NCBI GenBank assembly: GCA_004297825.1
Contig: SCSX01000074.1
Coordinates: 1 to 64,000 of the forward strand
Direction: 5' to 3'
DNA: 64,000 nucleotides
Source of the DNA: Spirochaetota bacterium
GTDB lineage: Bacteria > Spirochaetota > UBA4802 > UBA5368
Positions 26,807 through 34,168 of this stretch are shown here, piece by piece. Made by a program: the position numbers and the translations under genes. How positions within the stretch are numbered: the stretch's first letter is position 1; each line of letters starts with the position of its first letter. A model generated the notes under the pieces. That model saw nothing but the letters and a program-made list of their open reading frames with translations, searched no databases and was not told where the DNA came from.

Positions 26807-27736
26807 ATGAAATCGATACTCTGTTACAGTGATTCACCCGAGAGGGCGCTCGAGCTCCTGGAGTCGGCGCGCGCGCTGACCGGGGACGCGGCCTCGTCGG
26901 TCGCGATAAACGATGAAGACCTCGCCACGGCGCTGTGCGCGCGCGGTTCGCGTGTGTACCGGGTGCGCGACGAGAAATTAATATTCGCGGACCACGCGGG
27001 GATCGCGCGAGTAGTCGGGCAGGCCGCACGCGCGGCGGGGGCGTCCATCGTGATGCTTGCCTCGGACCGCAGGGGAAAGCCGCTCGCGGGCATGCTCGCG
27101 CAGGCGATGGGCGCGGGATGCCTCACCGACGTGCGTACGATGCGCGGCGCGGACGGTGCGATCGTGTGCGAGCGCATGAGCCTGGGCGGCGCCACGATCG
27201 CCGAGCAGGAGATTCCCGGTCCCGCCAAGGTGATCGCGCTCGTACCCCGTGCGTACGCTGCCGCGGCCGAAGCGCCGGGCGGCGAGATTATCGATCTCGA
27301 GACGCAACCCGGCCCGTCGAAGGTAACCCTCGTGGAGACGCGCGCGAAGGAAAAAGACGGCGCAGACATAGAGGGGGCCGATACGCTGGTCGCCGTGGGG
27401 ATGGGGCTCAAGAACCGGGAAGACCTGTCCCTCGTCCAGTCGCTTGCCCACGCGCTGGGGGCGGCGACCGGCTGCTCGAAGCCGCTCGCGACCGACCGCA
27501 AATGGATGCCGGAGGACAGGATCATAGGGCTTTCCGGAAAAAAATGCGCGCCGAACCTCGCGTTCCTGGTGGGCGTATCGGCCCAGGTCCAGTTCGCGGC
27601 GGGAATACGCGACGCCGGGACGATCGTGTCGATCAACACGGACGAGAACGCGCCCAGCGCGAAGATGGCGGACTATTTCATCATCGGGGACCTGTACCGG
27701 ATCGTCCCCGAGCTGGTCGCGAAGCTTAAGGCCTGA
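26807..27736 (+). CDS. etfA: Electron-transfer flavoprotein alpha subunit
   Basis: The FAD-binding subunit of ETF, 309 residues. The N-terminal domain is divergent. The C-terminal FAD domain begins near residue 195 with LVAVGMGLKNREDL and continues through KWMPEDRIIGLSGKKCAPNLAF to INTDENAPSAKMADYFIIGDLYRIVPEL. The usual GISGAIQH segment reads GVSAQVQFAAG, so the His that normally follows Gln near the flavin is Phe. It starts at the base after the etfB stop. A modified flavin environment may tune the redox potential, but this is inference. Confidence 0.9.
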   Translation: MKSILCYSDSPERALELLESARALTGDAASSVAINDEDLATALCARGSRVYRVRDEKLIFADHAGIARVVGQAARAAGASIVMLASDRRGKPLAGMLAQAMGAGCLTDVRTMRGADGAIVCERMSLGGATIAEQEIPGPAKVIALVPRAYAAAAEAPGGEIIDLETQPGPSKVTLVETRAKEKDGADIEGADTLVAVGMGLKNREDLSLVQSLAHALGAATGCSKPLATDRKWMPEDRIIGLSGKKCAPNLAFLVGVSAQVQFAAGIRDAGTIVSINTDENAPSAKMADYFIIGDLYRIVPELVAKLKA

Positions 27737-27738
27737 CC

Positions 27739-27763
27739 AGCCGCTCCTGCGGGAGAGGCGGCT
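27739..27763 (+). terminator. Bulged hairpin after etfA
   Basis: AGCCGCTCC (27739-27747) can pair with GGAGAGGCGGCT (27752-27763) with a small bulge, starting three bases after the etfA stop. There is no U-tract, so attenuation or mRNA processing is as likely as termination. The rest of the gap to 27874 holds only the ribosome-binding site AGGAGG. Confidence 0.35.
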
Positions 27764-27874
27764 TATGGCCGGGCAAAAAATGCAGTGCGCACAACGGCAC
27801 ACCGGTATGGGCCGAAATCGTCTATCGAAGGGATCTCGGGTTTTGGAAATTAAATCAAGGCAGGAGGAACGGTA

Positions 27875-29020
27875 ATGGGTAAAAGGGCGGCGATCTGCGC
27901 CGTGGCGCAGATCAAGAATCAGCCGGAGTACCCGCAGATGCGTTTTCAGAACATGCTGCTGGAATGCTTCGAGTCAATCATGGAGCAGACGAAGGTGACC
28001 TTCGACATGGACAAGGGCATCCGCAACATCATCACCTGCTCCGACGACGTGTTCGACGCGCGCACGATATCGGACAACGGCGTGACGGACGTGGTGGGCG
28101 CCCATTTCCGCGGCGAGGAAAAGATGGCGCAGGAAAGCATCAACGGCCTGGGCTACGCGATGGCGTGCATCCTGTCCGGGCACGACGACGTAATCCTCTT
28201 CATGGGACACTGCAAGGAGTCCCAGTCCGAAAGCCGCCGCATGTGCACGAATCTCGCCTATGATCCGTTCTACTGCAGGCCGCTGGGAATGGACTTCCAG
28301 AACGCGGACGCGCTGCAGGCGGGGGAATACATGGACAAGGCCGGGATCACCGAGGCGCAGCTCGCGAAGATCGTGGTGCGCGCGCGGAAGAACGCGAAGA
28401 AGAATCCCTACGCCCGCGCAAACGAGTCCGTGGACGAGAAGGCGGTGATGTCATCGCCCATGATCTGCGATCCCCTGCGCGCCCTGCATTATTACCCGGT
28501 CACCGACTGGGCATACGGGATGCTCATCGCGAGTGAGGAACGCGCGAAGGAATTTACCAAGAATCCCGTGTGGATGACGGGCTTCGGGTCCTGCATGGAC
28601 GAGTATTTCATGGGCGACCGCGATCTTGCGTCGAACTTCCCGCTTAAAAATGCCGCCGCGCGCGCATATGCGAAGGCCGGCGTGAAAGATCCGAAAAAGG
28701 ACATCCAGCTTTTTGAGCTCTCGGACCATGCGGCCTACCAGCTTCCGCTGTGGGCGGAGGGTGTGGGAATCGCCGGCGATGGAAAGGGCGGCGCGTGGAT
28801 TGACGAAGGGGGACCGGACAAATTCAACGTCAACCTTTCGGGAGGGCACCTGAACGGGAACCCGCTGCTCCTGGGAGGGGCCGCGAGGGCGATCGAGTGT
28901 TTCCTGCAACTGCGCGGCGAAGCGGGTGAGCGCCAGGTGAAGGGCGTGAAGCGCGCGCTCGCACAGGCTGCATACGGCGGCGCCGGCCAGCACCAGGCGG
29001 TGCTCATCATGGAGAGCTAG
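27875..29020 (+). CDS. Thiolase-fold protein lacking the thiolase Cys and His (SCP-x/Ltp-like), paralogue 1
   Basis: A 381-residue member of the archaeal-type thiolase/lipid-transfer family. The C-terminal family block NLSGGHLNGNPLLLGGAARA is present, but the catalytic GHP is GNP. The nucleophile region reads MAQESINGLGYAM with no Cys at the expected place. It is therefore unlikely to be an ordinary ketothiolase. Relatives such as actinobacterial Ltp2 are aldolases that work with a DUF35 partner; two DUF35-containing proteins are encoded downstream. It begins after AGGAGG, 12 bases before the second paralogue. Confidence 0.8.
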   Translation: MGKRAAICAVAQIKNQPEYPQMRFQNMLLECFESIMEQTKVTFDMDKGIRNIITCSDDVFDARTISDNGVTDVVGAHFRGEEKMAQESINGLGYAMACILSGHDDVILFMGHCKESQSESRRMCTNLAYDPFYCRPLGMDFQNADALQAGEYMDKAGITEAQLAKIVVRARKNAKKNPYARANESVDEKAVMSSPMICDPLRALHYYPVTDWAYGMLIASEERAKEFTKNPVWMTGFGSCMDEYFMGDRDLASNFPLKNAAARAYAKAGVKDPKKDIQLFELSDHAAYQLPLWAEGVGIAGDGKGGAWIDEGGPDKFNVNLSGGHLNGNPLLLGGAARAIECFLQLRGEAGERQVKGVKRALAQAAYGGAGQHQAVLIMES

Positions 29021-29032
29021 GGAGGACGGAAC

Positions 29033-30241
29033 ATGGCACACGGAAAGAAGAACAGAAACGTCGGGATAATAGGCATAGGGCAGACCAGGCATTCCAGCCA
29101 CCGCGAGGATGTCAACCAGCCCGAGATGATACACGAAGCGATAGCCGCGGCGCTCAAGGACGCCGGTCTCACGATGAAGGACGTCGATTGCATCGTGCAC
29201 GGCAACATGGAGCTCTTCGAGATGATACACCAGCCCGATCTCTGGCACACGCTGGGGACCGGCGCCGGGGGCAAGGATACGTTTCGCTTAACGACCGGAG
29301 GCACGGTGGGCATCACCCTCGCGTGCGCGTCGGACAACCTGGTCGCAAGCGGCATGTACGACATCGTTATGGCGATCGGCTTCGAGAAGCTGCAGGAGGG
29401 CCACACCACCGGCGGCATCACGAATATGGCGGACCCTTTGTGGTTTCGGAACCTTCAGACGGGCGCCCTCACGGGCTCGAAGGCGTACGACCTCATCTAT
29501 GAGTTCGGCGAGGAGCGCGCGAAGAAGGTGTCCATGACCTACCGCATCATCATGGACAAGCACGCGGGCCTCAACCCGAACGCGCACCGCTCGTTCGGCC
29601 TCGATTTCGCGCAGGCGGATGACCTCATCAAGAACTCGCCCAAGCTGGTAGGTGACCTCAAGCTCATCGAGATGTGCTCGCAGTCGGACGGCGCTTGCGC
29701 GGTGATCTTCGCATGCGAAAAGAGGGCGAAGGAGCTTTCGAAGAAGCCTGTATGGGTGCGCGACCATATTACCGTACACCGCGAAGAGGTTTTTAACATC
29801 TTCGGCTACGACGATAAATATCCGGCGGCCCAGACACAGCGCTTTGCCGCCGAGAACCTGTACACGCGCAACGGGATCACGAAGCCGCTCGAGTATTTCG
29901 ACGTGTTCGAGATGTACGACCCGGCATCGTGGTGGGGCGTCGACTGGTTCCGCGACTTCATGCTTCTCAAGGGCGACGAGGCCGTGAAGCTCGTCGAGGA
30001 CCACGAGATCATGATCGGCGGGAAAATGCCGGTCAATCCCTCGGGAGGAGTGATCGCATCGAATCCGATCGGCGCGACGGCGCTTTTAAGGATGGCCGAG
30101 GCGGCCCTCCAGGTACGCGGCGACGCGGGGGCGCACCAGATACCGAAGCCCGTGAAGCACGCGCTCGCGTCCGGGTTCGGGGGCACGATGTGGACCGTGC
30201 TCATGATGCTCGAGAAGGAACTCAACTGGCAGGAGGCGTAA
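29033..30241 (+). CDS. Thiolase-fold protein lacking the thiolase Cys and His (SCP-x/Ltp-like), paralogue 2
   Basis: A 402-residue paralogue of the preceding gene. Family landmarks are VGIIGIGQT at the N-terminus, CSQSDGACAVIFACE near 215 and VNPSGGVIASNPIGATALLRMAE near 335. The nucleophile segment is FRLTTGGTVGITLA with Thr or Gly where a thiolase has Cys, and GHP is replaced by SNP. Several Tyr and Trp residues (EMYDPASWWGVDW) lie near the would-be active site. The stop is one base before the SCP2-DUF35 gene. I infer an aldolase-like or CoA-binding subunit of a multi-protein complex. Confidence 0.8.
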   Translation: MAHGKKNRNVGIIGIGQTRHSSHREDVNQPEMIHEAIAAALKDAGLTMKDVDCIVHGNMELFEMIHQPDLWHTLGTGAGGKDTFRLTTGGTVGITLACASDNLVASGMYDIVMAIGFEKLQEGHTTGGITNMADPLWFRNLQTGALTGSKAYDLIYEFGEERAKKVSMTYRIIMDKHAGLNPNAHRSFGLDFAQADDLIKNSPKLVGDLKLIEMCSQSDGACAVIFACEKRAKELSKKPVWVRDHITVHREEVFNIFGYDDKYPAAQTQRFAAENLYTRNGITKPLEYFDVFEMYDPASWWGVDWFRDFMLLKGDEAVKLVEDHEIMIGGKMPVNPSGGVIASNPIGATALLRMAEAALQVRGDAGAHQIPKPVKHALASGFGGTMWTVLMMLEKELNWQEA

Positions 30242-30242
30242 G

Positions 30243-31430
30243 ATGGCGGAATACTGGGGAGTAACGGTAGATAATATTTTCGATACGATGCAGGAGCGTT
30301 TCCGGCCCGAAGGCGCGAAGGGCGTGGACGCCGTGTTCGGCTACGACATAGGCGGCGCGGGAAAGTGGAAGCTCACGGTGAAGGACGGGGCGATGAGGCT
30401 CGAGAAGGCGAATGATCTCTCGGGATGCGTCTCGTCCATGGTCTCGGACGCGGAGAGCTTCGTGGGCGTGAACATAGGCAAGGTGGACGCGGCGAGCGCA
30501 TTCACCGGCGGCAAGATCAAGGTGGAGGGGGACCTGGGCGCGTTCGGTAAAACGGGCAAGCTGTTTCGAAAGTACACTCCCCCCAAGAAGGAGATGTCGG
30601 TGAAGGATTACCTCGCGGACATGTTCGGCACCGTGGTGGCGCGCTTCAAGCCGGATGCGGCGGCGGGAGTAGACTACGTCTATGGCTTCGACCTTGGCGG
30701 CACGGACGGCGGAAAGTGGACGGTGTTCATCAAGGACCGGAAATGCACGCTGGTGACCGGCCTCCAGGGGAAGACCTCGGTCACGCTCGAGTTCGGCGAG
30801 GCGAAGGATTACGTCGACATGATACTGGGAAAGATCGACGCCAACAGCCTGCTTGCGGCCGGGCGCGGCGCGGCGATCGGCGATATCAACATCGCGCTCA
30901 AGTGGGGCCAGTATTTCGAGAAATACGCGGACCCGATGGCGACCGGCGAGCCCGAGCAGGAGCTCCTGATGCTCAAGAAAACAATATCGGTCAACCAGAC
31001 GTTCGTAACCGGTCCTGTCATGGGAAAGTTCCTGAACGCGCTCAAGGAGAAGAAGATCATCACCAATCGCTGCCCCAAGTGCGGTCGCATGCATTTTCCG
31101 GCGCGCGAGGTGTGCGCGGAGTGCCGCGTGCGCGCGGAGGAATGGGTCGAGGTGGGCCCCAAGGGCCAGGTGCGCTACATGGAGTACGTGTACTATTCGA
31201 GCCCCGACCCGCTCACCGGCGAATCGAGGGAAACGCCGTACGGTATGATCATGGTGCGCCTGGACGGCTGCAGGGGGAACGATCTCTTCATGCATCTGAT
31301 CCGGAGCGATCAGATCGACCGCATCCAGGGCGGGCGCAACGAAAAATCCGGCACCAGGGTCAGGCCCGTGTGGAACGAGCACCGGGTCGGCAGCATTTTC
31401 GACATCAAGTATTTCGAGATAGATGAGTGA
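30243..31430 (+). CDS. SCP2-SCP2-DUF35 fusion protein
   Basis: Three domains in 395 residues. Residues about 6-115 and 119-228 are two sterol-carrier-protein-2 domains, each with the VDxVxGxDxGG pattern and a G(K/R)-rich end. Residues about 265-395 form a DUF35 domain with a zinc ribbon (Cys 277, 280, 291, 294) and an OB-fold. SCP2 domains bind lipids or acyl-CoA, and DUF35 domains dock on thiolase-fold partners to shuttle acyl-CoA. It lies between two thiolase-fold genes and another DUF35 protein, and is probably the substrate-presenting subunit of their complex. The fusion of both carrier types is uncommon in my experience. Confidence 0.82.
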   Translation: MAEYWGVTVDNIFDTMQERFRPEGAKGVDAVFGYDIGGAGKWKLTVKDGAMRLEKANDLSGCVSSMVSDAESFVGVNIGKVDAASAFTGGKIKVEGDLGAFGKTGKLFRKYTPPKKEMSVKDYLADMFGTVVARFKPDAAAGVDYVYGFDLGGTDGGKWTVFIKDRKCTLVTGLQGKTSVTLEFGEAKDYVDMILGKIDANSLLAAGRGAAIGDINIALKWGQYFEKYADPMATGEPEQELLMLKKTISVNQTFVTGPVMGKFLNALKEKKIITNRCPKCGRMHFPAREVCAECRVRAEEWVEVGPKGQVRYMEYVYYSSPDPLTGESRETPYGMIMVRLDGCRGNDLFMHLIRSDQIDRIQGGRNEKSGTRVRPVWNEHRVGSIFDIKYFEIDE

Positions 31431-31440
31431 GGAGGGACAG

Positions 31441-32865
31441 ATGAGCACGAAAAACACCGACAAGGACAGTTTCGCCGTTCAAGGGAAACTCGCGCTCCCC
31501 TACACCTACTTCGCCGGGAGGGTGGGAAGCAAGTTTCTCACCACCATCCGGGACCAGAAGAAGATTATGGGAACGAAGTGCCCCACGTGCGGAAAGGTGT
31601 ATCTGCCCCCGCGGCAGGTCTGCCAGAAGGACTTTACGGACATCCGCAACAACTGGGTGGACGTAGGAAGCTCCGGTACGGTCGTGAACTTCACGGTCGT
31701 GCGCTACGAGGACCGGCATCTCGCACGCAAGCCCCCGTATGTGATCGCGATGATAAAGCTCGATGGGGCCGATACACCCATGGCGCACATACTGGACGGG
31801 CTTAAGCCCGAGGACGTGAAGAAGGGCATGCGCGTGGAAGCCGTCTTCGCCGAAAAGACGACGACGACGATCCTGGACATCGACCACTTCAAGCCCGAGG
31901 CGGAAAGGGCGAAAACCGGCTGGCGGCCCAAAGCCGCGCGCAAGCCTTACGTACCCGAACCCGAATCCGGGATCGAGGATAAGAGAAGGGGAGGAAAACC
32001 CGACATGTCGAAACCGGTGATAATCTGCGCGGCGCTCGCGGGCGCGGCAACCATGAAGAATCAGACCCCGGCGGTGCCCTACACCCCGTCGGAATTCGCG
32101 GAAGACGCGTACAAGTGCTGGAAGGCCGGCGCGGCCATGGTCCACGTACATGCGCGCGAGGACAACGGCATGCCCACGCACGATCACGAGCGCATCCGTA
32201 CGACGCACGACGCCATCAAACAGCGCTGTCCCGAGCTCATCGTGAACCTGAGCTCGGCTGTGGGCATGGGCAAGACCGCCGAACAGCGCATCTCCCAGAT
32301 CGTCGCGGTGAAGCCCGAGATGGCATCGCTCAATACCAACACGATGAACTTCAGCCTCCTAGACCGCAAGAGCGGCAAGATCTTCATCGACTTCGTGTTC
32401 GAGAACACCTTCACGATGCTGCAGGACTTCGGGAAGGCTATGGAGGAGAACGGCGTGAAGCCCGAGATCGAGGTCTACGACATGGGCGGGCTGGATAACA
32501 CGATGCTGATCGCGAAGCAGGGCTTTTTCACCAATCCCATGAATTTCAACTTCGTGTGGGGCGTCGCGGGCGGGCAGGCCTTCAGGGTCGAGACCTTCGT
32601 CGCGCTCATGAACGCGCTTCCGGCAAAGGCGAACTTCACGACATGCGGCGTGGGTCTGGACCAGTTTCCGGCGATCATGCAGTCGGGGATCCTGGGCGGA
32701 CACATGCGCGTGGGACTGGAGGACAACATCCGTATGCCCGACGGCGAGCTCGCGAAAGGAAGCTGGGAGCAAGTCGAGGTCGCGGTGCACGCGGCCGAGT
32801 GCCTGGGACGCGGCGTCGCGACGCCGGACGAGGCGCGTGCGATCATGGGTATTCATAAACGGTAG
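31441..32865 (+). CDS. DUF35 - beta-keto acid cleavage enzyme (BKACE) fusion
   Basis: A single frame of 474 residues. Residues 20-165 are a DUF35 domain whose zinc ribbon keeps only three Cys (47, 50, 61), with Asp 64 at the fourth place. After a basic, Pro-rich linker, residues 189-474 are a full BKACE (DUF849) domain beginning MSKPVIICAALAGAATMKN. Its zinc ligands are intact (His 235 and His 237 in HVHAR; Glu 427 in VGLEDN). BKACE enzymes condense a beta-keto acid with acetyl-CoA to give acetoacetate and a shorter acyl-CoA. The start at ATG 31441 has GGAGG seven bases upstream and is preferred to ATG 31423. An internal GGGAGG and ATG at 32005 could also yield free BKACE. Confidence 0.85.
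   Translation: MSTKNTDKDSFAVQGKLALPYTYFAGRVGSKFLTTIRDQKKIMGTKCPTCGKVYLPPRQVCQKDFTDIRNNWVDVGSSGTVVNFTVVRYEDRHLARKPPYVIAMIKLDGADTPMAHILDGLKPEDVKKGMRVEAVFAEKTTTTILDIDHFKPEAERAKTGWRPKAARKPYVPEPESGIEDKRRGGKPDMSKPVIICAALAGAATMKNQTPAVPYTPSEFAEDAYKCWKAGAAMVHVHAREDNGMPTHDHERIRTTHDAIKQRCPELIVNLSSAVGMGKTAEQRISQIVAVKPEMASLNTNTMNFSLLDRKSGKIFIDFVFENTFTMLQDFGKAMEENGVKPEIEVYDMGGLDNTMLIAKQGFFTNPMNFNFVWGVAGGQAFRVETFVALMNALPAKANFTTCGVGLDQFPAIMQSGILGGHMRVGLEDNIRMPDGELAKGSWEQVEVAVHAAECLGRGVATPDEARAIMGIHKR
31989..32007 (+). promoter_or_regulatory. Internal ribosome-binding site and ATG at the BKACE domain border
   Basis: GGGGAGG is followed after nine bases by the in-frame ATG at 32005, which starts exactly where free-standing BKACE proteins start. 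It may direct synthesis of a separate 286-residue BKACE, or be a relic of two formerly separate genes. Confidence 0.5.
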
Positions 32866-32888
32866 AGACGGGCCGCCGGGCCGTCTCT
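32864..32888 (+). terminator. Hairpin 1 after the BKACE fusion
   Basis: AGAGACGG (32864-32871) pairs with CCGTCTCT (32881-32888) around a 9-base loop. It begins at the last bases of the stop codon. No U-run follows directly. Confidence 0.5.
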
Positions 32889-32892
32889 CTCA

Positions 32893-32914
32893 GGGGCGGG
32901 CGTGCGCCCGCCCC
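32893..32914 (+). terminator. Hairpin 2 after the BKACE fusion
   Basis: GGGGCGGGCG (32893-32902) and CGCCCGCCCC (32905-32914) are perfect complements, giving a very stable stem four bases after hairpin 1. Together they mark a probable transcript boundary or a stabilised 3' end before the second dehydrogenase pair. Confidence 0.5.
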
Positions 32915-32934
32915 GTACGTTGTGACGCGTAAAA

Positions 32935-32948
32935 GGAAATATATTTCC
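32935..32948. promoter_or_regulatory. Palindrome before acyl-CoA dehydrogenase 3
   Basis: GGAAATATATTTCC is a perfect 14-base palindrome, 20 bases before the ATG at 32968 and next to the ribosome-binding site. It could be an operator; no regulator is linked to it. Confidence 0.35.
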
Positions 32949-32967
32949 GATCGAAACGGAGGTTCGT

Positions 32968-34119
32968 ATGGAGTTCGGATTTACTGAAGAGCAAATGATG
33001 TTCAGGGAGTCGGTGTATCGGTACGCCAAGAAAGAAATAGTGCCGCTCGTGGAGGAGGCCGACCTCAAGTCGGAATTTTCCATGGAGGTGTGGAAGAAGC
33101 TCGGGGCGATGGGGCTCCTGGGCCTTCCCTTTCCCGAGGAGCTGGGCGGTTCCGGCGCCGACGTCGTGACCTGCTGCCTCTCGGCCGAGGCGCTGGGGCA
33201 CGCGGGCGTCGACCAGGGGCACCTGCTCGCGCTGGGCGCGCACACCTACCTGTGCGCCGACACCATCTACAAGCACGCCACGAAGGCGCAGAACGAGAAG
33301 TACATCCCGAAGCTCGCGAGCGGCGAATGGATCGGCTGCATGGGGCTCACGGAGCCGGGTGCGGGAAGCGACGCGGCGTCCATGTCGACCACCGCGGAAA
33401 AGAAGGGCGACCGCTGGATACTGAACGGGTCCAAGACCTTCATCACAAACGCGCCGGTATGCGACGTGTGCGTCGTCTACGCGACGATCGACAAAAAATT
33501 GAAGCACGGGGGCATCACGGCATTCATCGTGGATCGCGGGACCCCGGGATTTTCCACGGGTCAGCCCTTCCACAAGATGGGCGTGCGCGCGTCCGCGACC
33601 TCCGAGGTCTTCCTGGACAACTGCGAGATCCCGGAGGAAAACCTGCTGGGTGAGGTTGGCAAGGGATTCGAGTACACGCACGAAACGCTCTCCTGGGACC
33701 GGAGCGCGCTGCTCGCGCCGTTTATAGGCACGCTCCAATTCTCGATCGAGGAGTGCGCGCGCTATTCGCAGGAGCGCGTGCAGTTCAACAAGCCCATAGG
33801 CTCCTTCCAGGCGATCCAGCACAAGCTCGCCGACATGAAGATCGTCAAGGAGGCCGCGCGCATGACCGTCTACCGCGTCGCCCACGACAAGGACTCGGGC
33901 AAGCCCCTGAACCACCTGCATACTTCCATCGCGAAGGCGCTCGTGGGCGACTGGGGTACGAAGGCGGCAAGCGAGGCGGTGCAGATATTCGGCGGATACG
34001 GCTTCATCCACGAGTACCCGGTGGAGCGCTTTCTCCGGGACGCGAAGATCGCGCAGATCGGCGGGGGCACCTCCGAGGTGCAGCGCTTCATCATCTCGCG
34101 GATACTGAGCTTCTTCTAG
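32968..34119 (+). CDS. Acyl-CoA dehydrogenase with non-canonical catalytic base
   Basis: A 383-residue FAD-dependent dehydrogenase (MGLTEPGAGSDAASM near residue 130; IFGGYGFIHEYPVERFLRDAKI near the C-terminus). The canonical EGT Glu is Gly (IGGGTSEVQ), and at the alternative base position the sequence is LSWDRSAL with Asp instead of Glu near 244. An acyl-CoA dehydrogenase with Asp as base, or one that acts only as a structural subunit, is possible. It is paired with a canonical dehydrogenase 49 bases downstream, repeating the arrangement at 22051-24387. Confidence 0.9.
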   Translation: MEFGFTEEQMMFRESVYRYAKKEIVPLVEEADLKSEFSMEVWKKLGAMGLLGLPFPEELGGSGADVVTCCLSAEALGHAGVDQGHLLALGAHTYLCADTIYKHATKAQNEKYIPKLASGEWIGCMGLTEPGAGSDAASMSTTAEKKGDRWILNGSKTFITNAPVCDVCVVYATIDKKLKHGGITAFIVDRGTPGFSTGQPFHKMGVRASATSEVFLDNCEIPEENLLGEVGKGFEYTHETLSWDRSALLAPFIGTLQFSIEECARYSQERVQFNKPIGSFQAIQHKLADMKIVKEAARMTVYRVAHDKDSGKPLNHLHTSIAKALVGDWGTKAASEAVQIFGGYGFIHEYPVERFLRDAKIAQIGGGTSEVQRFIISRILSFF

Positions 34120-34168
34120 CCGATACGTCTTGCGGGGAAACGCACAATCCAGACAGGAGAACGACACC

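Noticed and set aside
31423-31425. ATG overlapping the SCP2-DUF35 stop as start of the DUF35-BKACE gene
   Set aside because: The ATG at 31441 has a well-spaced GGAGG and gives the expected N-terminus. The overlapping ATG has a worse context.
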